The notes beneath the pieces are model-generated. The model was not told where the DNA came from and did no database searches. It saw nothing but the letters and a program-made list of their open reading frames with translations. This document shows, in pieces, positions 1 through 9,694 of a stretch of 64,000 nucleotides of DNA. The translations under genes were made by a program, and so were the position numbers. The first letter of the stretch is position 1; every line of letters starts with the position of its first letter. The DNA comes from Nannobrachium achirus (lineage: Eukaryota; Chordata; Actinopteri; Myctophiformes; Myctophidae). The stretch covers positions 16,815,862 to 16,879,861 of the forward strand of contig OY997650.1 of the NCBI GenBank assembly GCA_963921795.1. The letters run 5' to 3'.

Positions 1-117
1 ACAGGGTTATTATAGCATGTTCAGTAGATGGGCTATCTTCTTTTTCTGAGCTTTCTTAAAACCCATTTAGAACGGGTACACATTATTGTGTATCATTATT
101 TTATGCTTTAACTATTG

Positions 118-190
118 AAAAATAGCAGATATACAAGCTCACAGCGCGGCACCGAGTGCCGCGCTGCGAGCTTGTAGATCTGCTATTTTT
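118..190. repeat. Palindromic hairpin module, copy 1
   Basis: A 73-bp near-perfect palindrome with arms AAAAATAGCAGAT and ATCTGCTATTTTT and an inner stem GCGCGGCAC/GTGCCGCGC. It is a well-preserved member of a family repeated about 40 times in the window. To its left lies TTAA followed by an ACCCATTTAGA-like end (about 57-72), which resembles the end of a TTAA-bounded MITE. Confidence 0.85.
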
Positions 191-355
191 GAAAAATCGT
201 GAAAATTTGAATTTTGAATCGTGTCTTTTGAATCCTTCTAAGATTTTTTGAAAAACCCTATGTTTCTATGTCAGCAATCTGGCTAGCCATCGTCAAAGAA
301 AATTTCCTTTTCACTTAAATGGAGCTCAGTTGGTCTGTTCTTGAGAGACTACTAT

Positions 356-534
356 GTCAGTGGTTCTCAAACCTTTTCATGTGAAGGACCCCCAAAATGA
401 CATGTATTTGGCCACAGACCTCCATCTCAAAATATTTAGTTCCAGGGACCCCCCAGAAGCAACATTTGAGTTACAAACATTCGCTTTAAAAATACATATA
501 TTCAAAGATTTGCACACATTTTCACGACTTTTTC
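356..534. mobile_element. Interior of double-hairpin cassette, with CAGTGGTTCTCAAA end
   Basis: This segment contains GGACCCCC-rich sequence and CAGTGGTTCTCAAA, a MITE end that recurs at 7969, 8935 and 26433. It lies between hairpin copies at 118-190 and 535-607. The same arrangement recurs at about 18.6, 20.3 and 31.0 kb, so the pair of hairpins plus interior has been copied as one block. No coding potential is visible. Confidence 0.6.
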
Positions 535-607
535 AAAAATAGCAGATCTACAGGCTCGCAGCACGGCACTCGGTGCCGTGCTGTGAGCTTGTATATCTGC
601 TATTTTT
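535..607. repeat. Palindromic hairpin module, copy 2
   Basis: A 73-bp palindrome with inner stem GCACGGCAC/GTGCCGTGC. Compared with copy 1 both arms carry matching substitutions, so pairing is retained. The sequence on the right continues to an AATTCTAGGCCTAAA end, probably the far end of the same TTAA-type MITE. Confidence 0.82.
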
Positions 608-608
608 C

Positions 609-940
609 ACTGGTTAAAGCATTCAATAATTCTAGGCCTAAAGGTGATTGCCTCATACTCCTATAGTACACTTAAAACAAAATCTAACACTACAAGTAAT
701 AAAAAGTAAACTGAAAACGTACAAACATAATGATAATTCAGAACTATAGTAACCTTGGCACTGAAAAAGCAGGCAGGATCTGTTTTTTTATACGCAAATG
801 CCAGCATTGAGAGTCGACAAATTAGCTCTGGGACTGATATTTATTTAATGTTGATTTCTTGAGAAAGTCCATCTTGCCGTATTTTGACTGTTCTTTTACA
901 CACAGGGGTCTAGGCCTAATTTGATTTCTGGTGACACACT
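609..940. other. Unassigned intergenic sequence
   Basis: AT-rich sequence without a recognisable gene, RNA gene or complete repeat. Confidence 0.5.
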
Positions 941-1168
941 GGCTGCGTTTACATGGGCAGGTATATTCCACTTGTATTATAAAAATGCTCACGTAAACCC
1001 CTCAGAATGGAATAGAATATTCCATTCCATTTAGGAGGGGTGGTACAGTATATGCCGTTTGAATCAGAATAGACTTCTATTCAGGTTCCATGTAAACAGT
1101 TGGGTATGAATCTCTGTTCGGAATGAGTTTGTTCTGAATGAATAATTATTGTCCATGTAACCGCAGCC
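941..1168. mobile_element. Short MITE with GGCTGCGTTTACATGG ends
   Basis: The ends GGCTGCGTTTACATGG and CCATGTAACCGCAGCC are inverted repeats 228 bp apart, and the interior holds further palindromic TATTCCATTCC sequence. There is no open reading frame. The target duplication is unclear, so the superfamily is not assigned. Confidence 0.6.
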
Positions 1169-1461
1169 ATTGTCTTCCAGAGCCAAGTTCTTCCTGTCCT
1201 GGAAAAGCCCATATACTCTCTAGGTTTTGTGCATGGCCTATTTGTGAGGTCCAAGTGTCCCCACAAGCCTTTTCAAAATGAGGACAATTTGCCTGGTCCT
1301 CACTACAAAAATGGTTGCTATATGGTTAAAAAAATACTTTTTGAATTAGGCTTACGATTAGGAAAGTATTCAGGTTGAATCTAGGTTCAGGATTAGGCAT
1401 TTAAGAGGTTAGGATTGGATTTAAGCCTGATTCATACATAGTTGCGCACTGGTGTTGTGCA

Positions 1462-1495
1462 CCGAAAGCAGATCTACAGATCGTCTATTTTCGGC
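1462..1495. repeat. Collapsed hairpin module, copy 3
   Basis: CCGAAAGCAGATCTAC and its approximate complement ending TATTTTCGGC, with the inner GC stem missing. The outer flanks (CCGAAA/TTTCGG) are themselves inverted, as in other copies. Confidence 0.55.
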
Positions 1496-1568
1496 TTTAG
1501 GGTTAAAAATTACATTCATAAAATCACTGTCCTAAAATATTGATGTCCTCGCAAGTGTAGTAATACAA

Positions 1569-1572
<4 letters not shown>

Positions 1573-1637
<65 letters not shown>
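1573..1637. repeat. (GT)n/(GTGC)n microsatellite
   Basis: Uninterrupted GT dinucleotides followed by GTGC units. Confidence 0.95.
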
Positions 1638-1639
<2 letters not shown>

Positions 1640-1770
1640 AGTTTGTGCGTGTGCATGTGTGCCTGCCTGCCAAGCCCTCTACACACTCCATATTCAGCTC
1701 ACATGTTTCCAGTCCCTGCCGTGGTCTGAGCCAGAAAGCCTCCAGCACAGAACAACACATTGCGTCTGTC

Positions 1771-2310
1771 TGCTTACTAGCTCCAACTGTCTGTTCTTCA
1801 CTTTCTATCTGTCTGTCTGTCTGACTCGGCTTACTAGCTCCAACTGTCTGTTCTTCACTTTCTATCTGTCTGTCTGTCTGACTCGGCTTACTAGCTCCAA
1901 CTGTCTGTTCTTCACTTTCTATCTATCTGTCTGTCTGTCTGACTCGGCTTACTAGCTCCAACTGTCTGTTCTTCACTTTCTATCCATCTATCTGTCTGTC
2001 TGACTCGGCTTACTAGCTCCAACTGTCTGTTCTTCACTTTCTAGCTATCTATCTATCTGTCTGTCTGACTGACTCGGCTTACTAGCTCCAACTGTCTGTT
2101 CTTCACTTTCTGTCTGACTCTGCTTACTAGCTCCAACTGTCTGTTCTTCACTTTCTGTCTATCTATCTGTCTGTCTGTCAGACTCGGCTTACTAGCTCCA
2201 ACTGTCTGTTCTTCACTTTCTGTCTGACTCTGCTTACTAGCTCCAACTGTGTTGTGTTCTTCACTTTCTATCTATCTGTCTGACTCTGCATACTAGTGTC
2301 TGTTCGTCAC
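1771..2310. repeat. Tandem minisatellite with embedded (CTGT)n/(CTAT)n
   Basis: About nine to ten tandem units beginning CTTACTAGCTCCAACTGTCT and ending in variable runs of TCTATCTATCTGTCTGTCTGAC. Unit length changes between roughly 50 and 70 bp because the tetranucleotide run differs between units. This is a satellite-like array with no coding function. Confidence 0.9.
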
Positions 2311-2353
2311 TTTGTCTATTTGCCATCCTGCACAACACAAACCCCCAGTACGC

Positions 2354-2774
2354 CAGGGGTCTTCAACAGGGGGTCCTCAGAGTTACTACAGGGGGTCCGC
2401 CAAAACTGAGTGATAGAACCTCTTTTCCCCTTTTTTATATTAACCACTTGAACTCTAGTGTCCATATTCTGAGAACCTTTGCCAAAAATAGCAGATCTAC
2501 AAGCTCACAACACCTTGCACGCTGTGAAGCATTGTGAGCTTGTAGATCGGCTATTTTCGGCAACGTGGTTTGGTGTAGAGGGGAAAAAGAGCAGAGGTTC
2601 AAGTAGTTAAATATCTGAAAACACAAATTGACATGAATCCAAAATAAAATTATGATTGTGCTGTCAAACAATGAAACTAAATTTATATGGAATCTATGAA
2701 AGGGTTATTGGGGTCCCTGCTTCATCTCTCTCTCAACTAAGGGGTTCTTGGCCTGAAAACGTTGAAGACCCCTG
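2354..2774. mobile_element. MITE with CAGGGGTCTTCAAC inverted ends
   Basis: Perfect 14-bp terminal inverted repeats CAGGGGTCTTCAAC and GTTGAAGACCCCTG bound a 421-bp element with no coding capacity. The same end occurs inside the arms of the fold-back element near 10.3 and 10.8 kb, and a lone end occurs near 28.84 kb. A second, TTAA-bounded element (2440-2610) is nested inside it. The CAG...CTG ends suggest hAT, but I could not see a clean 8-bp duplication. Confidence 0.75.
2440..2610. mobile_element. TTAA-bounded MITE carrying a hairpin module
   Basis: TTAA followed by CCACTTGAACTCTA on the left mirrors AGAGGTTCAAGTAG followed by TTAA on the right, giving a 171-bp element. TTAA on both sides is the target duplication typical of piggyBac-type transposons. 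The centre is the hairpin module at 2479-2562, whose own outer flanks are TTGCCAAAA and TTTTCGGCAA. Degenerate right ends of the same type (TAGAGGGTTTAAGTGG) follow several other hairpin copies. Confidence 0.7.
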
Positions 2775-2966
2775 ACGTAGCCTTTAGCTCAGAGTGTACA
2801 AATGGGACAAAATGGACCCACAAGGGCCCATTGGAGTTAGCCTACAGACCGGCGAGACCGCAAAGTGTCCCAAAACATGTCTGTTTTTTGCTGCTCCTAA
2901 ATTAACATGTCACCATTGTAGAAAATGATGTGTTCTCTCCACTGAGCTATTTGCTGTACTGTACAA

Positions 2967-3489
2967 TAGTGTTTATCAAAGTGTAGTCCGAGGGCCCCCC
3001 GCGGTCTTTAAGGGGATACCGGCGGGTCCCCAACTAAGTGGGGAGTGGTTTGATTCACCAATATTTTATTTACTAGAAGGTAACTCATCGATAGGATTCA
3101 TTGTATAAGAATGACATTGGATCATACGGTTCACACTCCACAGTTACCTCCTCACCGACTGTAGATTAGTAGACAATGATGGAATTCTGTACTAATCATA
3201 ACATGATATTTCAGCAAAGTTTCTTCAAAACGTGCAAAATGAATCCTAATCATAACTTTGGTTTCAAAACAGAAAATTAGAAACTAGCTGATCTACAAGA
3301 TCACAACACTTACCGGTAGCAATGCGACACTTGAGCTTATAATGTAGATATGCTATTTTAGAAAATTTCTGAAGAATTTTGCTTATTTTCTTTTTATTTA
3401 ATTTTTTTGCATGCATAATCACACACCCAAAATAGATTAAAAGTAGTTAAAATGGCTCTATTTGACATGTAAAGGTTAAGAACCACTGC
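2967..3489. mobile_element. Degenerate MITE ending AAGAACCACTG, with hairpin
   Basis: The ends are imperfectly inverted (AGTGTTTATCAAAG on the left, GGTTAAGAACCACTG on the right). The element encloses a decayed hairpin module at about 3283-3359, where the arms GCTGATCTACAAG and TGTAGATATGC are still recognisable. No target duplication was confirmed. Confidence 0.5.
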
Positions 3490-3699
3490 TGTTCTCTACA
3501 ACACACACTGGCACATAGAAGTATAAAAGCACCTCTCCCTGTTTCTGTAAGCATATCCTTCCATCTTTCTATTTTTAGCTCTTAGTGGGGGCCAGAGCCA
3601 CAGGAAAGTTGAATATGTCTGTTGGAGCGTCGTGTCCTCTTATGCACAGCTGCAGCTCCTGGAAGCTCTGGCAAAGTAATAGCTTCCATAAAAATACAG

Positions 3700-4108
3700 C
3701 AGTGGTGGACAAAGTCCTCTTTAGTCAGGCCTGGGGTGTACTGTACTGTATACTCCTGGTCATATATTCCTCAGCTATGTGTGAAAAGTGCTCTGTAAAA
3801 TGTGTACTTGAGTTAAAGTACACGCTTTTAAAAAGATACCTAAGTATTAAGTGTACATTACAACGTGCATTTACTTTTATCAGTGCATTGCTGTACTGAA
3901 GTTTTGACATAAAGAATTACACATTTCTTTAAAGAACTGTGAAAACTGCAGTTTTCAGTATTCATAATGTACCTTTTCACTTCAGCGGAGTCAAACGTAC
4001 AATATTTGCCTTTGAAAAGTATCCAAAAATACTCGTACATACTCAAAACTGTACTTAAATAAGTACATTGCTCGAGTAAACATACTTCTTGGTTACTGTC
4101 CACCATTG
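3700..4108. mobile_element. CAGTGGTG...-type MITE (extra-'AAGTACTT' family), decayed
   Basis: It starts CAGTGGTGGACAAAGT and ends CTGTCCACCATTG, and its interior is full of AAAGTAC/GTACTT steps. It is a relative of the complete copies at 19271-19798 and 31514-32040. Where those copies hold the hairpin module, this one has only a small palindrome, GAAAACTGCAGTTTTC (3941-3956), so it may be a hairpin-free or collapsed version. Confidence 0.65.
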
Positions 4109-4182
4109 AAAACGACGTATAGGTCAGCTGCACGTTTGATCATGCACAGAATGCCTCGCATGGAATATTCATGGATTCTAGT

Positions 4183-4657
4183 CAGTGTTGATTTCGTCGA
4201 CAACAAATGTTCATCGACTCCATCTTTTCACTGACGAAAACTAAATAGAAACTAAATAAAAACTAAGCTATGATGACTAAAACTATGACTAAATATATTG
4301 ACAATTTTGTCAACAAATAAAAAACTAGACACAAATTTCACAGTAGGGACTAGTGGATCCAGTTGAACTAAAAGACAAGTAAGCAAGTTTGGTTGCACAA
4401 CGCGACGCGTTGTGAGCTTGTAGATCTGCTATTTTCAGAGTGCAACCAAGTGTGTAAAATCAGCCATTACAACACCATCAAGGCCCACCAAAAATGACAA
4501 AATCAACTGTACATTTAGTCGACTAAAATATTATGATATTTAGTCGACTAAAACTAGACTAAAACTAAAACATTTCAGATGACTAAAATATGACTAAAAC
4601 TAAATCGCATTTTATTCAAAAAACAAAATAAAAGATTTGCTGCCAAAATGAACACTG
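4183..4657. mobile_element. hAT-like MITE (CAGTGTTGATTTCGTC family)
   Basis: It starts CAGTGTTGATTTCGTC and ends AAATGAACACTG, 475 bp. The flanking 8-mers ATTCTAGT and ATTCCAGT differ at one base and fit a hAT 8-bp target duplication. The interior is rich in GACTAAAAC repeats, and a half hairpin module lies at 4389-4449, flanked by inverted TTGGTTGCA/TGCAACCAA. A second copy is at 26448-26865. Confidence 0.8.
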
Positions 4658-4971
4658 ATTCCAGTGTTTCGTAGTGCAAATAAAACCATAGAAGCTTTTA
4701 TTTCTTGAATGTCCTCATGCTGTGCATACTGATACAGTACTGTGTGAGAGTATAGAGTGAGCCACTTGCACTACAGAGCGGGTTATCCAAAGCATTCCTA
4801 AATCTACAAATAGAATCTGAACATCTCTAGTCATCAAGTACAATGCATGTGCAATAGTGTGTCTGGATTCCTAAGGAAGGTAATTTGAATGCACACACGC
4901 GCAACTCCCCAGCACACACCAACACCAGTGCACTCGACTAAACATGCTGTACATGGGTCATCCATATTCAC

Positions 4972-5587
4972 TAGGGGCGCAACATATCGAACCGAATATC
5001 GAATACCGAACCGAAAGACCCTGTACCAAACCGAACAATACAATAATACCACTCCACATGCACATTCCCCTGGAACCCCCTCAAGGACCCCTAGGAGTCT
5101 GCAGAGCCCACTTAAGCCCTTTGCACACAGAAGCACAGAAAAAAACTGACGATTTAATTATTTTTTAAGAAAACAATGATTCTCTATGACCTCATGCACA
5201 CCGGCTCCAAATTTGCCATGCGGCAGATGGCTGTGGCTGTGCGTTTTTTCCCCCGATCGAAACCAGTTCGATTTGTGCGTCTTGTCGCATGTGGTAAAAA
5301 CTCATTGACTCCTTTTATGACTCCTTTTCGGATCCGCAGTGTGGATTCCGCACAGCCTTGCACACCAAATCCAATGCGTTTTAATCATGCAGAAAATGGA
5401 AAGAAACGCAATGGTCCCGTGTGCAAGGGCCTTTAGAGAACCACTACCCTAGAGGTTGGGTACCGTATTGTTCAAAGTTAAAATAAAAAAATACGTTATA
5501 AAAATACATTTATAAATCAAGGACATTTCTGTTTATCGAACCGTGACACCAAAATATCGAACCGAACTGTGAATTTTGGCACCCTTA
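4972..5587. mobile_element. hAT-like MITE with perfect 8-bp duplication, multiply nested
   Basis: The ends TAGGGGCGCAAC and GGCACCCTTA bound 616 bp flanked by a perfect duplication ATATTCAC (4964-4971 and 5588-5595). Inside it lies a CAGTGGTTCTC-type fragment (AACCCCCTCAAGGACCCC ... AGAGAACCACT). Inside that is a third element at about 5113-5434 with ends TAAGCCCTTTGCACAC and GTGTGCAAGGGCCTTTA. There is no coding capacity. Confidence 0.8.
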
Positions 5588-5796
5588 ATATTCACATAAT
5601 ACAGTATACACTCACTCACATACACATACAAAAACATGTAGGTTTACCCTACTGGCTCTGACTTGTCTTGCACTTGTGACTATGTAACAAAACAAATAAC
5701 AAAAAAAAAATCTGACTCAAAAACATTTATACGTTAAGTACACTAAATTTCGCACAACAAACGGGCACTTTCACGCCAACGTGGCGTCCATGAACA

Positions 5797-6060
5797 TATC
5801 GTCGTTGCCCCGGGTGAAAACCTTGTATGTCCAAACCGTTCGTTTTGCATTTATCATTTTAAAATGATTTAAACTAGTGAAAACAGCCGATCTACAAGCA
5901 CACAACGCCTCGCACCGCGAGGCGTTGTGTGCTTGTAGATCTGCCGTTTTCACTACCTTTGTGCGACGGCCTTGTATGATGAAGCAGGGCTTTACTTTAC
6001 GAAAGAACGTACACATTTGAAACTTGGAGATACAAGGTTTCCACCCAACAACGATGATAT
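5797..6060. mobile_element. MITE (AACCTTGTATGTCC family) with hairpin
   Basis: The ends ATATCGTCGTTG...GAAAACCTTGTA and TACAAGGTTT...CAACGATGATAT are inverted repeats. The centre holds one of the best hairpin modules (5875-5955). A rearranged relative lies at 32372-32700, where the TGCTTCATCATACAA segment is inverted relative to this copy. Confidence 0.65.
5875..5955. repeat. Palindromic hairpin module, near-perfect copy
   Basis: An 81-bp palindrome from TAGTGAAAAC to GTTTTCACTA. The inner stem CGCCTCGC/GCGAGGCG differs from the GCGCGGCAC stem of copy 1 but still pairs, which shows change in both arms together. Confidence 0.9.
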
Positions 6061-6065
6061 AGTGC

Positions 6066-6480
6066 ATGCATGCAGCATGCCCCAGTGCATGCATGCCCTT
6101 GTGCAGTGCTGCATGCGTGCAGCAGGCCTCTTGTGTGGTTGCGGGCCATGTTCAGTATGGACACATCGAGGAAATTCTTCCCTCCCAATTTCCCGGGACT
6201 GAACTGGGAGTGACCTGGCTGGCAGACACACAGCCCCGATGGAAGGAATGTAACCCAACTCCCCCCCTATCCAGTCTGCTGGCTGGCCCTGCCGTGAGAG
6301 ATAGAGAGAAATAGACATAGGGAGAGAAAGAGAGAGAGGGAAAGAGAGAAAGACATCTGAAAGAGTGGGGAACACAGTTAAGGCCTCGGTGTTCATTTAA
6401 CTCTGAAGAGTGTACAAATATATAAAGAATATATAGGTGAAATATAATTCAGTTTCATCTTCTATATCTATACTATAATT
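6066..6480. other. Unassigned sequence with (GAGA)n tract
   Basis: GCATGC-rich, then purine-rich (GAGA near 6300-6365). No gene or complete repeat was recognised. Confidence 0.4.
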
Positions 6481-6741
6481 TTGCGAATGTCTGTCTGAGT
6501 GAGTGAGTGAGTGTCTGTCTGTCTGAAACAGCGTTTCTCCTCAGTGGCTGGAGCAATTGATCTGAAATCGCATCACCATAAGCATATGAACACACCTGAC
6601 ATAACTGTGAAGCCCGTTTGTCACTTTCACAAATCGTATGCTGTATATTAGCATTTTTATGTGGTGTATCTACTATCTATTCTGCATCTAGCATGAGGCA
6701 CATCTATTCTGCATCTAGCTTGAGGCAACATGTTTAACCAG

Positions 6742-6745
<4 letters not shown>

Positions 6746-6805
<60 letters not shown>

Positions 6806-6870
6806 GCAGGCGGGTGTGTGCGCAGGCGGGTGGGCGGGCGGGCTGGGGGGTGGGGGGTGGGGGGGGGGGA
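6746..6870. repeat. (GT)n followed by G-rich tract
   Basis: GT dinucleotides to about 6802, then GCGGGTG- and G-run-rich sequence. The low-complexity reading frames across it are not genes. Confidence 0.95.
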
Positions 6871-7133
6871 CAGTATCTCTGTAGCCATTAGACGAAACGG
6901 GTTTCTTACATTGATGCTCCTACATCATGCAAGCACCAGTTAAAGTTACTTTCCATCCCTCATATACTGTGTGCACAGTGCACATCCCATAACCCACACA
7001 CTGCACATCATTTTGGAGCTCATATCTTTGAACGGGTAAGGGCTAGTATATGAAAATTGAGAGAGGAGAAAGGTTAAACAGAAAAGGAATGAAAGAGAGA
7101 TAAGGAAAGTATACGGACCAAAATCCACTTGGA

Positions 7134-7280
7134 GGGGCCTTTTCCACCGGCAAAGAACCGGTTCCAGAACCAGTGCCGGTTCAACTTTCTTGGGAACCTT
7201 GGTTCGTTCTTGGGAACCGGCTTGCGTTTCCACCAGATTGAACCAGAGCCAAGGATTTTGTGGTTCCGAACCAACTTTTA
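7134..7280. mobile_element. Truncated GGGGCCTTTTCCACCGG MITE
   Basis: It begins GGGGCCTTTTCCACCGGCAA like the complete element at 9486-9694 but runs into a half hairpin module (7282-7325) instead of its right end. The junction is probably an old deletion or insertion boundary. Confidence 0.6.
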
Positions 7281-7557
7281 ACACTGAGTGCCGCGCTGCG
7301 AGCTTGTATATCTGCTATTTTTTTTAATATTTAAAGCATAAAATATTGCGTAATAATGTGTTCAGGCCTAAATCGGGAGCAGAGTGTATATGGGAAGGAA
7401 AGAAAGAAAGAAAGAAAGAGAGAAAAGGACTAGTGCCAATTCATGAACCTATCCCCCCTACAAAGATGTGCATCCTTATCTTTGAGGAGTCTGGCACACA
7501 TCCATTGTTTTAAAAAACCATCCCTTCTTCTGACAATCCCTACAGCAGCTCTGGAAT

Positions 7558-7690
7558 CAGTGGTGGAAAAAGTACTCACTTATTTTACTTAAGTAAAAGC
7601 ATCAATACTGCAATATAGAAATACTCTGTTACAAGTAAAAGTCCGGAATTCAAAATGTTCAAAATTCACAAACAAACTCTCATCTTGCCC
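7558..7690. mobile_element. Left fragment of the CAGTGGTGGAAAAAGTACT family
   Basis: It matches the left end of the complete element at 19271 (AAGTACTCAC, ACTTAAGTAAAAG, CTCTGTTACAAGTAAAAGTCC). The right end is missing. Confidence 0.7.
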
Positions 7691-7968
7691 TTACATCTAG
7701 ATCTTAGGCGTAAAGGGCAAAATAAGTAGTTCAAGAAGAATCACTTTTCTCTAATAAGTTGCTCAAGTAAAGGCTTGACATTGGTTTCAGTAGCATGGTA
7801 ATTGCCAACTAAGGTTAGCCCATACATATCATTTCTGATTAGCATGCTCGACTTATAAGTCCATGGGTGGTTGTTGCAGCAACCAGCAGAGCCAATCAAT
7901 CCATTTAGAGTCTAGACTCTAGACTGACTGTGGCTTCTGTTGCATGGAGCATAAACATTGCCTTATGA

Positions 7969-8305
7969 CAGTGGTTCTCAACCTGTGGGTCCCCAAATTG
8001 TTTCGGGGGGTCCCCAGATGATTGGCTTAATGTGAAACATTGTTTTCTCTCTCAACAGTAAACAAACCAACATAAAGTTTAAGTGTATACAGGGTATCTG
8101 CACATTTCTAAAGTTACGATTTAAGGATTTTTTAATACTTCTAAATTGTCAAATTAAACAATGGCCAAATTATCAAATATTGGAGGCAGAAATTGTGAAA
8201 ATAGCTGATCTGCTATTTTCACAATAGAACCGTGTTATACAAAATGTAATGCCTCAACTCTTGTCAGGGTGAGGGGTCCCCAGTTAAAATACGAAATATG
8301 ATATA
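7969..8305. mobile_element. CAGTGGTTCTCAACC MITE with minimal hairpin
   Basis: The left end is CAGTGGTTCTCAACCTGTGG, a common fish repeat end, and the right part reaches the long CA microsatellite. At 8192-8225 it carries a 34-bp palindrome, ATTGTGAAAATAGCTGATC with its complement. This is the hairpin module stripped to its outer arms, with the whole GC inner stem absent. Confidence 0.65.
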
Positions 8306-8307
8306 AT

Positions 8308-8469
<162 letters not shown>

Positions 8470-9130
8470 AAGACACACATAGGCCTAGATCTGCAAAAAA
8501 GTACGTAAAATAAATGCTTATTTTGTGACGCCTGTGTAATTATGAAATTACACCGCCGGTTTCAACGCAGCTCAGTGGTCTCAGAACCTCACCAACACAT
8601 AAACAATCACGTAAACTTTCAGACCAACTGAGTGGGAAAACTGTGAACACGCAGCCAGGGTGTTTGGCGATGTCGCATGGCTTTTTCACGCGACAGCTGC
8701 TTTAATTTCGCTGATGTGGGCACGCTGGCCAGGGCATGTGGGCAAAGGTGGAACCGTTGAGCCCATAGGGCTGCGTGGTATGACTCAGCGCAGGACCACA
8801 GTACTGTACATGGCTGCCCATGGCAGGACTCTGTGTTCTCTGCAGGCATTTAAGTTGGCCGGGCCGCTGTCATGCTACCTTGCACCGTGGGAGGAGGTCT
8901 CCTCTTTCCTCAGCTACAAATATATTAACTAGTGGTTCTCAACCTGCGGGCCAATCGTCAGATAATGTGATTGTAATGATGGACTTTTCTCTGTCACACA
9001 TTTCAGTCGAGTGAGAGAGAGAGGAGGAGAAGGATATCAAATGGAACACAACCACCTTAAAGACTACCGATCATGGTGTATTACATCCTTGCACCGTCTG
9101 CATCAAGTATACATGAAAACTGTTCCACCC
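8470..9130. other. Unassigned sequence with a CAGTGGTTCTCAACC remnant
   Basis: No gene was recognised. Near 8933 a short AGTGGTTCTCAACCTGCGGG remnant of the MITE family seen at 7969 is present. Confidence 0.4.
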
Positions 9131-9237
9131 CTTTAAATTGTACATATTTTATTTTGATTGTACTATATTGTACTGTGTACACTGCTGCTTTGGCAATGTA
9201 AACGTATGTTTAATCGTGCCAATAAAGTCCTTTGAAT

Positions 9238-9248
<11 letters not shown>
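9130..9248 (+). mobile_element. L2-type LINE 3' tail
   Basis: The segment ends GCCAATAAAGTCCTTTGAA and then TTGAAAATTG, the classic 3' terminus of fish L2-like non-LTR retrotransposons. It lies next to the GA microsatellite. No reverse transcriptase sequence precedes it, so this is a 5'-truncated copy. Confidence 0.7.

Positions 9249-9302
<54 letters not shown>
9247..9302. repeat. (GA)n microsatellite
   Basis: An uninterrupted GA run directly after the LINE tail. Confidence 0.95.
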
Positions 9303-9305
<3 letters not shown>

Positions 9306-9485
9306 TTTAAGCCTTTCCGCATCGGAGAACGAGACCATGGGTGACGACCCTTTGCGGCCATTCATGCCAACCCGTCTTGGTTCCCAATGCGGGGACCACC
9401 AGCGGTCCAAATGGACCCTTACAGGTCTGTAACTCTGAGAGTGAATTAAAACAGGGAATTTTACAGTATAGTTCGGGGTCCCTAA

Positions 9486-9694
9486 GGGGCCTTTTCCACC
9501 GGCAAAGAACCGGCTTGGGTTCTTTCTCCCGCCTATGGGATGGCAACTTTATTGGAACCTTCTTGCGAACTGGCCGCGAACCAACTTTTACAGTTCGGGA
9601 CCAACTCGGTTCTCGGCGGAAAAGCTCACCTCTGGTTCATCCCATAGGCGGGAGAAAGAACCTGAACCGGTTCTTTGCCGGTAGAAAAGGCCCC
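9486..9694. mobile_element. MITE with about 55-bp inverted ends (GGGGCCTTTTCCACCGG)
   Basis: Left GGGGCCTTTTCCACCGGCAA and its complement on the right extend inward to TCTTTCTCCCGCCTATGGGA and its complement, so the inverted ends are about 55 bp with a few mismatches. The total is 209 bp with no coding capacity. It lies only 5 bp from the left end of the large fold-back element. Confidence 0.8.

Noticed and set aside
1524-1955. Open frames of poly-Cys/Val or poly-Thr/His over GT/CA tracts (also at 6746, 8264, 11106, 16491-17286, 27028-27874, 44071-44633)
   Set aside because: They are translations of dinucleotide microsatellites and flanking repeats, not genes.
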